Shown here: piece after piece, positions 1 to 9,251 of the stretch
Numbering within the stretch: position 1 is the stretch's first letter
Layout: the number at the start of each line of letters is the position of its first letter
From: Ahrensia marina
GTDB lineage: Bacteria > Pseudomonadota > Alphaproteobacteria > Rhizobiales > Rhizobiaceae
Direction: 5' to 3'
NCBI RefSeq assembly: GCF_001293565.1
Contig: NZ_JXMU01000005.1
Span: 140,744 to 204,743, forward strand
DNA: 64,000 bases
Notes under the pieces: generated by a model
Told to the model about the DNA's origin: nothing
Seen by the model: the letters and a program-made list of their open reading frames with translations, nothing else
The model's database searches: none
Made by a program: the position numbers and the translations under genes

Positions 1-650
1 GCTGCAATTCGCCAACACCGCCCGATGCAATCACCGGCACGCGAACAGCATCGGCGACCGCACGCGTGAGCGGCAAATTATATCCGATTTTGGTGCCGTC
101 ACGATCCATCGAAGTGAGCAGGATTTCGCCTGCGCCCAATTCTGTTACCTTGCGCGCAAATTCAACCGCATCGATGCCGGTGGCTGTGCGTCCCCCGTGG
201 GTGAAAATTTCCCAGCGCGGCTCTTCGCCTTCACTGTGAACCGCTTTGGCATCAATCGCCACGACGATGCACTGATTGCCGAATTTATCCGCAGCTTCGG
301 CAACCAGTTCAGGCCGGTTCACTGCGGCTGTGTTGATAGATACTTTATCAGCGCCGGCCAAAAGTAGTTTGCGCACATCTTCAACCGCCCGCACACCGCC
401 TCCAACGGTCAGCGGCATAAAGCACTGCTCGGCTGTGCGTGAAACAACGTCGTAAATGGTTTCCCGATTGTCAGATGACGCAGTGATGTCGAGAAAGCAA
501 AGCTCGTCCGCACCGGCGGCATCATAGGCTTTGGCTGCCTCAACCGGATCGCCTGCGTCTATCAGATCAACGAAGTTGACCCCTTTAACGACACGCCCGT
601 CCTTTACATCAAGGCATGGAATTATGCGGGATTTGAGGCTCATCTTCATA
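1..650 (-). CDS. hisF: Imidazole glycerol phosphate synthase subunit HisF (3' end outside window)
   Basis: Cyclase subunit of IGP synthase. It uses ammonia from HisH to convert PRFAR to imidazole glycerol phosphate and AICAR in histidine biosynthesis. The minus-strand translation begins [18 protein letters not shown], the HisF N-terminus with the first catalytic Asp, and later shows VAIDAK with the second catalytic Asp plus LTVGGGVR. About 216 of roughly 258 residues are present; the gene continues past position 1. ATG codons lie at 650 and 644. An AAGG five bases upstream favours 650, while family length favours 644. It is cut off from hisA by a foreign DUF3800 gene, so it probably needs its own promoter in 651-687 or readthrough. 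Confidence 0.97.
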
Positions 651-687
651 TTTGCCTTTTTGTTCTTAGTCGTTAATATTTTGAGTT

Positions 688-1431
688 GTGCACGATACTC
701 ACGATAGCGACTACATCTTTTATGCGGACGAAAGCGGCGATCACTCACTCACCTCTATTGATCCTCAATATCCAGTTTTTGCACTATCATTATGCATGTT
801 CAAAAAAAGTACATACTGTCGATCTGTAGTTCCAAACTTTCAGAGATTGAAATTTGACTATTTTGGGCATGATGCAATTGTTTTACATGAACACGATATT
901 CGAAAACAAAATGGCCCCTTTAAAATTCTAACTAATGCTAATATCCGCTCTCGGTTTCTAAATGATCTCTCAATATGCTTGGAAAAAAGTTCGTTTAAAA
1001 TATTTGGGGTCGTAATATTAAAAAATGAACTTACCAGTGATTTTTTCCCTGAAAATCCATACTCTTTATCCCTGAAAATAACCTTACAGCAAGCTTATCT
1101 GTTTTTAAAACGAAGAAAACAAGAGCAGATGCGAACGCATTTCATTTTTGAAAAACGAGGAGCAAAAGAAGATACTGAGCTGGAATTAGAATTTCGTCGT
1201 ATTGTAGGAGGTGTGAATGATATAGGCGTTAAATTCGAATCTTTTGAAATTCACTTTAGTGACAAAAAATCCAATTCAACTGGTATGCAAATCGCTGATC
1301 TCACAGCACGCCCTCTAGGACTAAGTATATCCAGACCCCATCAAGCTAACAGGGCATTTGAAATCGTAGCCTCAAAAATCTTCAAAAGTAAAAAGTTCTC
1401 TTTTCCATCTCGCGGCATATATACGCCATAA
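688..1431 (+). CDS. DUF3800 domain protein
   Basis: A 247-residue protein with the DUF3800 signature. It shows YADESGD at residues 12-18, acidic residues in LHEHD (66-70), FEKRG (154-158), and QIADL (201-205) near the C-terminus. Conserved acids in this layout fit an RNase H-like metal site, but the biochemical role of the family is not known to me and I infer no function. The start is GTG at 688, because an in-frame stop lies at 682-684; the ribosome site is weak. The gene is much more AT-rich than its neighbours and lies antisense inside the histidine operon between hisA and hisF, which suggests horizontal acquisition. Such genes are often found in accessory or defence-type positions. Confidence 0.85.
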   Translation: MHDTHDSDYIFYADESGDHSLTSIDPQYPVFALSLCMFKKSTYCRSVVPNFQRLKFDYFGHDAIVLHEHDIRKQNGPFKILTNANIRSRFLNDLSICLEKSSFKIFGVVILKNELTSDFFPENPYSLSLKITLQQAYLFLKRRKQEQMRTHFIFEKRGAKEDTELELEFRRIVGGVNDIGVKFESFEIHFSDKKSNSTGMQIADLTARPLGLSISRPHQANRAFEIVASKIFKSKKFSFPSRGIYTP

Positions 1432-1432
1432 A

Positions 1433-1500
1433 AGCGAAAGGCTCCGGATACTCCAGAGCCAAGCGCCGACCGGGAAACCCCAATCCATTTGGTGAAAAGA
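1433..1500 (+). ncRNA. Possible structured RNA downstream of the DUF3800 gene
   Basis: Right after the DUF3800 stop the base composition jumps from AT-rich to GC-rich for about 70 bases, then falls again. A hairpin at 1440-1460 pairs 8 of 9 positions around a 3-base loop. It is followed by GGGAAACCC at 1472-1480 and by CCAA/TTGG pairing at 1480-1483 with 1489-1492. No T-run follows, so this is not a standard terminator. From memory, published comparative work describes several structured RNA motifs linked to DUF3800 genes; whether this matches one is untested, and the strand is assumed from the gene. Confidence 0.4.
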
Positions 1501-1613
1501 TACACTTACAAATCAAAAATGTCAAGTGTTATCAATGCTTTAATTACAAAGCTAAGTGATTCAATTTACTAACTAATTTATAAACCAACGATAAATCACA
1601 ATAAAAATACCAT

Positions 1614-2369
1614 TCAAACTTCCGACCCTCTGCCTTCACCGCGCAAAACACGAAGCGCTTCAGCCGGATCAATGCGGCCGTCATAAAGTGCACGTCCGGA
1701 AATCGCCCCTTCCAGCTTTTGCGCATCGGGCATAGTCATGCGCACAATATCAGCCATGGATGCCAAGCCGCCTGATGCGATCACCGGAATTGAAACGTGA
1801 TCGGCAAGGGCAATGGTTGATTCCCAATTGATGCCGGTCAGCACACCATCGCGGTCAATATCTGTATAGATAATGGCTGCAACGCCTGCACCTTCGAAGC
1901 GTTCGGCCATTTCCATTATGCCAAGTTCGTATGCTTCGGCCCAGCCTTCAACGGCGACCTTGCCGCCCTTGGCATCAATACCAACGGCAATTTTACCGGG
2001 AAACTTTTTGCAGGCTTCGACCACCAGATCAGGATCACGAACCGCGACGGTTCCCAAAATAACCCGCGACAGGCCTTTGGATAGCCAGCTCTCAATATGA
2101 TCAAGATTGCGAATACCGCCGCCAAGCTGAACCGGATTTTTTGTTGCCTTTAAAATTTCTTCAACGGCCGCGCCATTAACGCTCTGGCCTTCAAAGGCAC
2201 CATTGAGATCAACAACATGCAGCCATTCAAAACCCGCATTTTCAAATTCGGCAGCCTGCGCCGCCGGACTGTCATTATAGATCGTTGCCTGATCCATATC
2301 GCCAAGCTTGAGTCGGACGCATTGTCCGTCTTTTAAATCGATCGCCGGGAAAAGAATTTTACGGGCCAT
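1614..2369 (-). CDS. hisA: Phosphoribosylformimino-5-aminoimidazole carboxamide ribotide isomerase HisA
   Basis: Isomerises ProFAR to PRFAR, the fourth step of histidine biosynthesis. The TIM-barrel protein of 251 residues shows FPAIDLKDG with catalytic Asp11, GIDAKGG with the second catalytic Asp132, and the TDIDRDG phosphate-side loop at 169-175. Length is normal. The start at 2369 lies 3 bases after the hisH stop, so translation is coupled with hisH. Downstream, the expected hisF partner is displaced by the DUF3800 insertion; 182 bases separate the hisA stop from the end of that gene. Confidence 0.98.
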   Translation of the reverse strand: MARKILFPAIDLKDGQCVRLKLGDMDQATIYNDSPAAQAAEFENAGFEWLHVVDLNGAFEGQSVNGAAVEEILKATKNPVQLGGGIRNLDHIESWLSKGLSRVILGTVAVRDPDLVVEACKKFPGKIAVGIDAKGGKVAVEGWAEAYELGIMEMAERFEGAGVAAIIYTDIDRDGVLTGINWESTIALADHVSIPVIASGGLASMADIVRMTMPDAQKLEGAISGRALYDGRIDPAEALRVLRGEGRGSEV

Positions 2370-2372
2370 ATA

Positions 2373-3026
2373 TCAAGGCTTCCATTTTAAAAAATTAGCG
2401 ATCAAAGCCAGCCCCAAAAGCTGGCTTTTTTCAGGGTGAAACTGAGTACCGAACATATTGTCGCGCACAACGGCGGCTGTTATCGGACCGCCATAGTCAG
2501 CCGTTGCAACGACATCTTCCTTATTATCAGCCGCTAAATGGTATGAGTGCACAAAATAAGCATGAAGACCATCGGCGCCGGTATGGATACCCTCAAACAG
2601 CGGATGCTTACTTGTAAGAGTGATCGTATTCCAGCCGATTTGGGGAATGCGTAAATCGGGTTTGTCCGGTGTCATTTCTTTGACATCGCCTTTGATCCAA
2701 TCAAAACCCGATGTTGTTGTTTTCTCCAAGCCCCGTGTGGCCATTAACTGCATACCCACGCAGATGCCGAAGAATGGACGCGCTTTGTGGATGACGGCTG
2801 TGTCTATCGCATCGCGCATACCGGGCACAGCGGCCAGGCCTGCCGCACAGTCGGCATAAGCACCAACGCCCGGCAGAACAATCCGGTCAGCCGTGGCAAC
2901 GATATCGGCATCATTGGTCAAAATGATATCGGCGTCGATTTGCGCTTCGCGCGCTGCGCGCTCAAAACTTTTGGTCGCAGAGCGTAAATTGCCCGACCCG
3001 TAATCAATGATCGCAACCTGCATCAT
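2373..3026 (-). CDS. hisH: Imidazole glycerol phosphate synthase glutaminase subunit HisH
   Basis: Class I glutamine amidotransferase that supplies ammonia to HisF. The 217-residue protein begins [11 protein letters not shown] and carries the triad Cys89 (FFGICVGMQ), His198 and Glu200 (FHPEKS), plus LPGVGAY. The ATG at 3026 overlaps the upstream DUF2628 stop as ATGA; a second ATG at 3023 has better spacing from a GGGA ribosome site. Part of the hisB-DUF2628-hisH-hisA operon. Confidence 0.97.
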   Translation of the reverse strand: MMQVAIIDYGSGNLRSATKSFERAAREAQIDADIILTNDADIVATADRIVLPGVGAYADCAAGLAAVPGMRDAIDTAVIHKARPFFGICVGMQLMATRGLEKTTTSGFDWIKGDVKEMTPDKPDLRIPQIGWNTITLTSKHPLFEGIHTGADGLHAYFVHSYHLAADNKEDVVATADYGGPITAAVVRDNMFGTQFHPEKSQLLGLALIANFLKWKP

Positions 3027-3490
3027 TTTTTCCCGCTAAATCCAAATATCAGATCATTCGCGTCTTGCGCGTTTTTCGGTGCTTCATATGGGCGTGTGCT
3101 TTTATAGACAAGTGGCGTTTCATCTTTTGGAGACTGCCGCAATGCAAATTTCAGCTCGGCTTCTTCCCGGCTCTCTGCATCTATGACACCCACCTGCCGA
3201 TACCCTTTGCGTATAAGAGCGCCAATGCGCCAGCCCGTTCCTTCCAAGGCGACAAAGAGACCAGCAAGAATGTTAAGCGGTACCAAAGTAAATGAATGTT
3301 CGCCCGCAATTAAGGCGAGTGCCGTCAACACACATATGAATATGATGGCCGCAAACCAAAGCCGGTGCCAAAGCAACCAGAAAAACGGAAAGGCAAGTGC
3401 GAGAATGGAAAAATGATCGTGCACAAACTCTGTACGTTCCGAAAAACGTACAGGCGCACCATCATTATGCAGAACAACGAAACTCGTCAT
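3023..3490 (-). CDS. DUF2628 membrane protein in the his operon
   Basis: A 155-residue protein of the DUF2628 family, found at this place in histidine operons of Rhizobiales. It has three hydrophobic segments at about residues 28-45, 47-63 and 68-83, then a cytosolic-looking tail with conserved [10 protein letters not shown]. The tail is rich in Lys and Pro and ends at FGFSGKK. The gene overlaps the hisH start by 4 bases and lies 17 bases after hisB, so it is co-transcribed with histidine genes. Its role is unknown; nothing in the sequence suggests an enzyme of the pathway. Confidence 0.88.
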   Translation of the reverse strand: MTSFVVLHNDGAPVRFSERTEFVHDHFSILALAFPFFWLLWHRLWFAAIIFICVLTALALIAGEHSFTLVPLNILAGLFVALEGTGWRIGALIRKGYRQVGVIDAESREEAELKFALRQSPKDETPLVYKSTRPYEAPKNAQDANDLIFGFSGKK

Positions 3491-3507
3491 TTCATGTCCA
3501 TTTCAAC

Positions 3508-4107
3508 TTAGCCGTTTAACGTGCCTTTTGTAGACGGTATGGCATCAGCCTGACGCGGATCAATTTCCAAGGCTGTACGCAATACACGCGCCACCGCTTT
3601 GAAACATGTTTCGGCGATGTGGTGACTGTTTGCCGCATAATGGTTTCTTATATGCAGCGTAATACCGGCATGTTGTGAAAAGGCCTGAAAAAATTCACGC
3701 ACCAATTCGGTATCGAATGTGCCGATTTTTGATGCGGTAAATTCAACGTTCCAGACAAGAAAAGGCCGGCCGGATACATCAATTGCCGCAGAAGTCAGCG
3801 CTTCATCCATCGCCAGATCCAAGGAAGCATAACGGGTAACACCGCGGCGGTCGCCAAGCGCTTTGTTGACCGCCTGACCCAGAGCAATACCGCAATCTTC
3901 AACAGTGTGGTGATCATCGATATGCAGATCGCCTTTGGCGCTCACATTCATATCAACCAGTGAATGTCGCGATAGTTGCTCAAGCATATGATCAAAGAAA
4001 CCAACGCCGGTTTCAATCGTGTTTTTTCCCGTACCGTCAAGATCGACAGAAACAGAAATATCAGTTTCATTTGTCTTGCGGCTGATTTTTGCTATGCGCG
4101 CACTCAT
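3508..4107 (-). CDS. hisB: Imidazoleglycerol-phosphate dehydratase HisB
   Basis: Monofunctional dehydratase (199 residues) converting imidazole glycerol phosphate to imidazole acetol phosphate. Both manganese-binding repeats are visible: DDHHTVED at 64-71 (His66, His67, Glu70) and NSHHIAET in the second half. There is no HisN-type phosphatase domain, as usual outside enterics. This is the first gene of the minus-strand his operon. The 128-base gap to hslV is a divergent promoter region. Confidence 0.98.
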   Translation of the reverse strand: MSARIAKISRKTNETDISVSVDLDGTGKNTIETGVGFFDHMLEQLSRHSLVDMNVSAKGDLHIDDHHTVEDCGIALGQAVNKALGDRRGVTRYASLDLAMDEALTSAAIDVSGRPFLVWNVEFTASKIGTFDTELVREFFQAFSQHAGITLHIRNHYAANSHHIAETCFKAVARVLRTALEIDPRQADAIPSTKGTLNG

Positions 4108-4235
4108 ATTGGCAGTCCTAATCTGTTACAAAACGCTCTTACCAAGGCTTTACAGCAAATACCAGCGCTCTGATTTGCAATCATTTTTACAGTCATTACA
4201 TATCGGCTAACACAATTTCGATTGAGGAATAGATA

Positions 4236-4766
4236 ATGACAACAATCGTCGCAGTACGAAAAGAAGGCAAAGTCGTCGTCGCCGGTGACGGACAAGTCAG
4301 TTTGGGTCAAACCGTAATGAAGGGAAACGCCCGCAAGGTAAGGCGTATCGGTAAAGACGGCAATGTCATCGCCGGATTTGCAGGCGCTACCGCCGATGCC
4401 TTTACATTGCTTGACCGGTTAGAGCGCAAGCTCGAACAATATCCCGACCAGCTTATGCGCGCTGCCGTCGAGCTTGCCAAGGACTGGCGGACAGACAAAT
4501 ATCTGCGCAATCTTGAGGCGATGATGATTGTCGCTGACAAGTCTGCCACATTATGTGTCACCGGAAACGGCGATGTGCTGGAGCCGGAACATGGTGTGAT
4601 GGCCATCGGTTCAGGGGGCAATTATGCTTTGGCCGCAGCCCGGGCACTGCATGATACCGATCACGATGCTGAAGAAGTTGCGAAACGGGCAATGAAAATT
4701 GCGGCGGAAATTTGCGTCTACACCAATGATGGTCTGGTGCTGGAAAGTCTGGATGCAGAAACCTGA
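4236..4766 (+). CDS. hslV: ATP-dependent protease subunit HslV
   Basis: Proteasome-like threonine peptidase that forms a dodecamer capped by the HslU unfoldase. It begins MTTIVAVRK, so removal of Met exposes the catalytic Thr; GDGQVSLG and the GSGGNYAL loop are conserved. Length 176 is normal. A GAGG ribosome site lies about 8 bases upstream of 4236. It is the first gene of the hslV-acetyltransferase-membrane protein-hslU operon and divergent from hisB. The family is usually heat-shock controlled, though I cannot assign a sigma-32 promoter with confidence in the 128-base gap. Confidence 0.98.
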   Translation: MTTIVAVRKEGKVVVAGDGQVSLGQTVMKGNARKVRRIGKDGNVIAGFAGATADAFTLLDRLERKLEQYPDQLMRAAVELAKDWRTDKYLRNLEAMMIVADKSATLCVTGNGDVLEPEHGVMAIGSGGNYALAAARALHDTDHDAEEVAKRAMKIAAEICVYTNDGLVLESLDAET

Positions 4767-4824
4767 TCCCGACATCAATTTCCGGCCCGTCACGCATCAT
4801 GATTTGACGATGCTGCGCGGGTGA
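4753..4824 (+). other. Detached 5' portion of the acetyltransferase gene, ended by an in-frame TGA
   Basis: An ATG at 4753, overlapping the end of hslV by 14 bases, opens a frame reading NFRPVTHHDLTMLRG and then TGA at 4822-4824. It is in the same frame as the acetyltransferase downstream. The segment matches the first beta strand and helix of the GNAT fold, and members of this family usually have Trp where the TGA stands (TGG to TGA). The gene is therefore either broken, rescued by re-initiation at the adjoining ATG, or miscalled by one base. Confidence 0.75.
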
Positions 4825-5277
4825 ATGGCGCAGCCGCATTGGCAGGAATGGTGGGGCGAGATGGAAGAAGAAATCGGCTTTATAAAGGAAATGATTGACG
4901 GCACCGATACGACACGTCCGTTTATCTTCCAGCTTGATGGAAAAGACAGCGGATATATTCAGTATTGGATCATTGGCGACAATCTGGTTGAGCCTTGGCT
5001 TTCACAAACACCATGGATAAAACTTGTCCCACCGCAGAGTATCGGTGTTGATATGGGTATTGCCGATTTACCGAACTTATCAAAAGGGATAGGCACGAAG
5101 GTGCTCATAGCTTTTATCGCTGAACTGCGTGACAACGGGTTTAACGAGATTCTTATTGACCCGTCATTGGACAATAAACGTGCTATTCGCGCCTATGAAA
5201 AAGCCGGATTTCGACCCATAAACTCGCTATTGGGTAAAACCGGTGAAACCTATCTCATGCGTCATGAAAGACAATAA
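4825..5277 (+). CDS. GNAT acetyltransferase, aminoglycoside 6'-N-acetyltransferase-like, N-terminally shortened
   Basis: A 150-residue remainder of a GNAT acetyltransferase of the AacA4-like group that commonly sits between hslV and hslU in Rhizobiales. It begins MAQPHWQEWWGE directly after a TGA. The acetyl-CoA loop is seen as LSKGIGTKVL, followed by a C-terminal DNKRAIRAYEKAGF. The first strand and helix are encoded upstream (4753-4821), behind the in-frame TGA. The TGAATG arrangement would allow re-initiation. Despite its family name there is no evidence that it confers drug resistance; the native substrate is unknown. The next gene starts with no gap. Confidence 0.8.
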   Translation: MAQPHWQEWWGEMEEEIGFIKEMIDGTDTTRPFIFQLDGKDSGYIQYWIIGDNLVEPWLSQTPWIKLVPPQSIGVDMGIADLPNLSKGIGTKVLIAFIAELRDNGFNEILIDPSLDNKRAIRAYEKAGFRPINSLLGKTGETYLMRHERQ

Positions 5278-6450
5278 ATGCTGACACAAACCCATCTTGA
5301 TACGGCGGTGAAGCGCGGCATTATTAACACGGCGCAACAAGCTGATCTTATCTCTTTGGCGCTTGAAAGCGAAGACGATCCCTCGAACGAGGGGACAGGA
5401 GAGACGCCGGTTGCCGGTGCCGACGAAGATCTGCGGCTTGTTGGCGGCGGGAATGATTTATTCGTTACCGTTGGTATCTTGATGCTGTTTTCCGGCGTCG
5501 GCTTCGTCTTGCAAACATGGCTTGGCAACAATCAGATGATCCGCGCCGCGCTGATGGCCGTTTTGCTGTGGCTGGTTGCCGAATTCGTCACTCGCCAATT
5601 CCGGATGAAGCTATCATCGACCGTGCTTGGCCTCGGGTTTTTGGGCTATACATCGGCAATAATAGGACTTTATATCTGGGATGTGCTTGATCTGGCAAAG
5701 CTTGCTGATAATCCGCAACTGGCTTTTGGATTGCGGCCCACGATCGGCTCTTATGGCAGCGCATTCTTTGGCGGCATTGCAGTAATCTCTGTTCTTTATT
5801 TCTGGCGTTTTCGGGTTCCGATCATGTCGGCTGCGATTGCGATCAGCCTTACCGGCCTCGCATTTCTTTGGACTTTTCTATACTTTTACGACGGTGTCAC
5901 AGACGGCCGTGTCCAACTGCCGACCATTGAACAGATACCTTTGATTTTAGAACGGGCACTGATGATGCCGCTCATCTGCGGCATTATCGTGTTTTGCACT
6001 GCGGTTTATTTTGACTTGCGAGACCGCGAACGTTCAACGGTTTGGTCGGATTGCGCGTTCTGGCTGCATGTAATTTCCGCGCCTTTGCTTGTGCATCCGC
6101 TGTTTATTCTGGCCACCGGTCAGGATGTTGTGCTGGGTAAAATCGAGCCCGGTATGACAGCATCAATCATGTTGGGCCTTTTGATCAGTGTGTTTGTCTA
6201 TGTGGCCTTGGCCATTGACCGGCGCTCACTGCTTATTCCAACGCTGGCCTATTTTGGCTCGCTTGGTGTTTATTACATGATAGAAACAACGGCGAACTCA
6301 ACAGGCCTGCCGCCCTTGGCGCTAATATTGCTGGTGATCGGTTTGCTTGTCATCATGTTCGGTGCGGGCTGGCAACGTATCCGCGCCTTGATTGTAAGGC
6401 CAACGCTCCCCACATCGTTGATCAATAAACTACCACCAATCAGAGTGTAA
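5278..6450 (+). CDS. Polytopic membrane protein, DUF2157-like
   Basis: A 390-residue integral membrane protein. A soluble N-terminus of about 58 residues ([20 protein letters not shown]) resembles the start of DUF2157 proteins. About ten hydrophobic helices follow, roughly at 61-81, 86-104, 114-136, 160-176, 181-203, 227-245, 259-279, 292-313, 317-337 and 343-363. No catalytic or transport motif is recognisable. The start codon directly follows the acetyltransferase stop and hslU begins 5 bases after its end, so it is translationally coupled within the protease operon. A role in protein quality control would be a guess from position only. Confidence 0.8.
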   Translation: MLTQTHLDTAVKRGIINTAQQADLISLALESEDDPSNEGTGETPVAGADEDLRLVGGGNDLFVTVGILMLFSGVGFVLQTWLGNNQMIRAALMAVLLWLVAEFVTRQFRMKLSSTVLGLGFLGYTSAIIGLYIWDVLDLAKLADNPQLAFGLRPTIGSYGSAFFGGIAVISVLYFWRFRVPIMSAAIAISLTGLAFLWTFLYFYDGVTDGRVQLPTIEQIPLILERALMMPLICGIIVFCTAVYFDLRDRERSTVWSDCAFWLHVISAPLLVHPLFILATGQDVVLGKIEPGMTASIMLGLLISVFVYVALAIDRRSLLIPTLAYFGSLGVYYMIETTANSTGLPPLALILLVIGLLVIMFGAGWQRIRALIVRPTLPTSLINKLPPIRV

Positions 6451-6455
6451 ATTTT

Positions 6456-7760
6456 ATGAGTGTATATTCTCCACGCGAAACGGTTTCAGAACTTGATCGC
6501 CACATTATCGGCCAAAAAGATGCCAAACGCGCGGTCGCAATTGCCTTGCGTAACCGTTGGCGCCGTCTGCAACTGGATGGTGATCTGCGCGAAGAGGTTA
6601 TGCCTAAAAACATTCTTATGATCGGACCGACCGGTGTGGGTAAAACAGAAATCTCACGCCGTTTGGCCAAGCTTGTCGGTGCGCCATTTGTCAAAATTGA
6701 AGCCACCAAATTTACCGAGGTCGGTTATGTGGGCCGTGATGTAGAACAAATCATCCGTGATCTTGTCGAAATCGGTATCGGATTGGTGCGCGAGAAAAAA
6801 CGCGCCGAAGTTAACGCCAAAGCGCACTTGAATGCTGAAGAGCGCGTGCTTGATGCGCTTGTCGGCTCGACTTCAAGCCCGGCTACGCGCGACAGCTTCC
6901 GCAAAAAACTGCGCGAAGGCTCGCTTGATGACAAAGAAATCGAAGTGGAAGTCGCGGATACAGCCACGCCCGGCGGCTTTGAAATTCCGGGTATGCCGGG
7001 CGCCAATATCGGAATGATCAATATTGGCGACCTGATGGGAAAAGCCTTTGGCGGGCGCACAAAGAAGATAAAAACGACTGTGCGCGACAGCTACAAGCAC
7101 CTCGTCAATGATGAGTCGGATAAACTGCTTGATGAAGAAAAGCTCGTTGAAGAGGCAATCAAGTCCGTCGAAAATGACGGTATCGTATTTCTCGATGAAA
7201 TCGACAAAATTGCTGCCGGTAATGAACGGTCCGGTGCCGGAGTAAGCCGCGAAGGTGTCCAGCGCGATTTACTGCCATTGGTTGAAGGCACGACTGTTGC
7301 AACAAAGCATGGTCCGGTGAAAACAGACCATATACTGTTTATTGCATCGGGTGCTTTCCACGTTGCCAAACCTTCTGACCTGTTACCCGAATTACAGGGA
7401 CGGCTGCCTATACGCGTTGAATTGCGTGCGCTGACAAAAGAGGATTTCAAGCGCATTCTTACCGAAACCGATGCGAGCCTGATCAAGCAATATATCGCAT
7501 TGATGGCGACAGAAGACGTAACGTTAGAGTTTACCGATGATGCTATCGATGCTCTTGCCGATATTGCTGTTGATTTGAACTCCACGGTTGAGAACATTGG
7601 CGCACGACGTCTGCAAACGGTGATGGAACGTGTGCTGGATGAAATTTCCTATGAAGCACCTGACAAGTCCGGATCCAGCTTTACGATCGACGCTGACTAT
7701 GTGCGCCAAAGCGTTGGTGAGCTTGCCAGAGACGCCGATTTATCACGGTTCATTCTGTGA
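6456..7760 (+). CDS. hslU: ATP-dependent protease ATPase subunit HslU
   Basis: AAA+ unfoldase (434 residues) that feeds proteins to HslV. It shows Walker [10 protein letters not shown] at 57-65, the pore motif GYVGRD, Walker [10 protein letters not shown], a sensor region near [14 protein letters not shown], and the C-terminal RFIL tail that docks into HslV. The variable I-domain lies between Walker A and B. It is the last gene of the operon and is followed by an intrinsic terminator at 7789-7820. Confidence 0.98.
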   Translation: MSVYSPRETVSELDRHIIGQKDAKRAVAIALRNRWRRLQLDGDLREEVMPKNILMIGPTGVGKTEISRRLAKLVGAPFVKIEATKFTEVGYVGRDVEQIIRDLVEIGIGLVREKKRAEVNAKAHLNAEERVLDALVGSTSSPATRDSFRKKLREGSLDDKEIEVEVADTATPGGFEIPGMPGANIGMINIGDLMGKAFGGRTKKIKTTVRDSYKHLVNDESDKLLDEEKLVEEAIKSVENDGIVFLDEIDKIAAGNERSGAGVSREGVQRDLLPLVEGTTVATKHGPVKTDHILFIASGAFHVAKPSDLLPELQGRLPIRVELRALTKEDFKRILTETDASLIKQYIALMATEDVTLEFTDDAIDALADIAVDLNSTVENIGARRLQTVMERVLDEISYEAPDKSGSSFTIDADYVRQSVGELARDADLSRFIL

Positions 7761-7788
7761 CCAATATCACACGCTGATGCTTAAAGGG

Positions 7789-7820
7789 AAAAGGGCACTC
7801 GACATCGAAGTGCCCTTTTT
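7789..7820 (+). terminator. Rho-independent terminator of the hslVU operon
   Basis: An 11-bp stem (AAAAGGGCACT with AGTGCCCTTTT) around a 9-base loop, ending in a run of T. It starts 28 bases after the hslU stop and precedes the DUF1402 gene. Confidence 0.85.
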
Positions 7821-7854
7821 CTATTTAACTGGTGGAAAATTAACCCAAGGTATC

Positions 7855-8838
7855 ATGATGAGACTTCATATGAATAGATTCTCAAATGTGACCGTCAGCG
7901 CTCTTTGCGCTGTATCGTTATTTTTTCCCTCCTCTGCTTTGGCGTTGACGACTGTACCGAGCGGAAATGTGAACGTAGAACAGCCGGCTATTCCCGGATC
8001 ATCTAAAAACCGGACAAAGGCATTAAACAAAACCTTTGACGGCAAGTATCAAAAAGTTCTTCGTCTTCTTAAAAATGACCGCGGATTAATTTCCGATATT
8101 AAATCAGTTTCGAGCAAATTCGCCATTGATCCCATTCATATGATCGGCGCGATCGTCGGCGAACATACATATAATGTCGATGCGATGGACCGCGCTCAAA
8201 GTTACTATATCAAAGCGATTTCATATCTGAAATCCGATATAAAATTTGAGTATAATGGCGAGAGCGTTACCGACTTTGTCAAGCGGCCACAATTTGACCG
8301 GTGCAATAATATGAAGGGCAGTCTCGAGCTGTGGACTTGCCGCGAAAATGTCTGGAATTCCAGTTTCAGCGGTAAAACCGTTGACGGCGAGAAATTTCCG
8401 CGCAACCGGTTCAGCGCTGTGTTTTTTCAACCATTTTATGCCGGACAAACCTTTGGTATCGGCCAGCTTAATCCACTGACCGCACTCATGATGACAGACA
8501 CTGTGTCGAAAGTGACCGGCGCGCGCAAAATTGACGCTTCCAAGGGCAAAGATGTCTATGAGACGATCATGGACCCTAAGAAAACTCTGCCTTACATCGC
8601 GGCAACTTTGAAATCTTCCATTGACGCTTACAAGCGTTACGCGGACTTCGACATTTCAGACAATCCGGGAATTACGGCCACCTTGTATAATACGGGCAAC
8701 CCAACTGCGCGGGCACAGGCGCTTGCACGGAAAAATAAAAAGCTGAAGGCCCGCGGCGAAGATCCCGATTTGCCGCAGGAAAATTACTATGGCTGGCTGA
8801 TCAATGACCGTGTGGAAGAGCTACGCACTCTTCTATAA
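7855..8838 (+). CDS. DUF1402 family exported protein
   Basis: A protein of about 327 residues matching the DUF1402 family, commonly found next to hslU in Rhizobiales. A signal peptide MNRFSNVTVSALC...SSALA is evident, so it is periplasmic or exported. The body contains FAIDPIHMIGAIVGEH, TFGIGQLNPLTALMM and ATLYNTGNP. These resemble the fold and Gly-Gln pattern of lytic transglycosylase-like proteins, but this is only a suggestion. ATG codons lie at 7855, 7858 and 7870; AAGG at 7847-7850 favours 7855 or 7858. The frame is open further upstream into hslU but that part is not coding. Confidence 0.85.
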   Translation: MMRLHMNRFSNVTVSALCAVSLFFPSSALALTTVPSGNVNVEQPAIPGSSKNRTKALNKTFDGKYQKVLRLLKNDRGLISDIKSVSSKFAIDPIHMIGAIVGEHTYNVDAMDRAQSYYIKAISYLKSDIKFEYNGESVTDFVKRPQFDRCNNMKGSLELWTCRENVWNSSFSGKTVDGEKFPRNRFSAVFFQPFYAGQTFGIGQLNPLTALMMTDTVSKVTGARKIDASKGKDVYETIMDPKKTLPYIAATLKSSIDAYKRYADFDISDNPGITATLYNTGNPTARAQALARKNKKLKARGEDPDLPQENYYGWLINDRVEELRTLL

Positions 8839-8845
8839 AAGACTG

Positions 8846-9241
8846 TCATTCTCTGGGTAGATATTTGGGTACTTTTTCGCTGTTGCGAATGGCCGCATCA
8901 AGTCTGATCCGCAAATCCTCCAATGCCTCATCGGACAACACATCTATTCCCGATGCCAGAAGATTGGCAAGTTCCGTTGCCCGCGGTGACAAATCCGCCG
9001 TATCAATTGTCACGCGCGGCGCGGAGCGCAACGCCAAAGTCTGCAATTCATCGGCATCATCCCAGATAATGTTCAGGCATGCGATGATCTGCTGAACCAG
9101 TATCCAGCGCGGTGTGCCACGTTTTCCATGCTCCAATGCGGAAAGATAGGCTGCTGACACATTCAGCTTTTTGGCCATTTCCTTTTGTGTCATACCGCGC
9201 TCATTGCGCAGTTCACGAACTCTTTCACCAAACGGCGTCAT
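8846..9241 (-). CDS. Xre-family helix-turn-helix regulator
   Basis: A 131-residue DNA-binding protein. The HTH domain fills residues 5-60 (GERVRELRNERGMTQKEMAK, with AAYLSALEHGKR as the recognition part). The C-terminal half (SPRATELANLLASGIDVLSD) is probably for oligomerisation. It starts 10 bases after the smr stop and is the last gene of the Tim44-mltA-smr-xre operon, an arrangement kept in Rhizobiales. Target genes are unknown. It converges on the DUF1402 gene with only 7 bases between them. Confidence 0.9.
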   Translation of the reverse strand: MTPFGERVRELRNERGMTQKEMAKKLNVSAAYLSALEHGKRGTPRWILVQQIIACLNIIWDDADELQTLALRSAPRVTIDTADLSPRATELANLLASGIDVLSDEALEDLRIRLDAAIRNSEKVPKYLPRE

Positions 9242-9251
9242 AATATCATCC

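Noticed and set aside
7630..7854. Open frame extending the DUF1402 gene upstream into hslU
   Set aside because: It lies inside hslU in another frame and crosses the terminator; the signal peptide and ribosome site place the start at 7855-7870.
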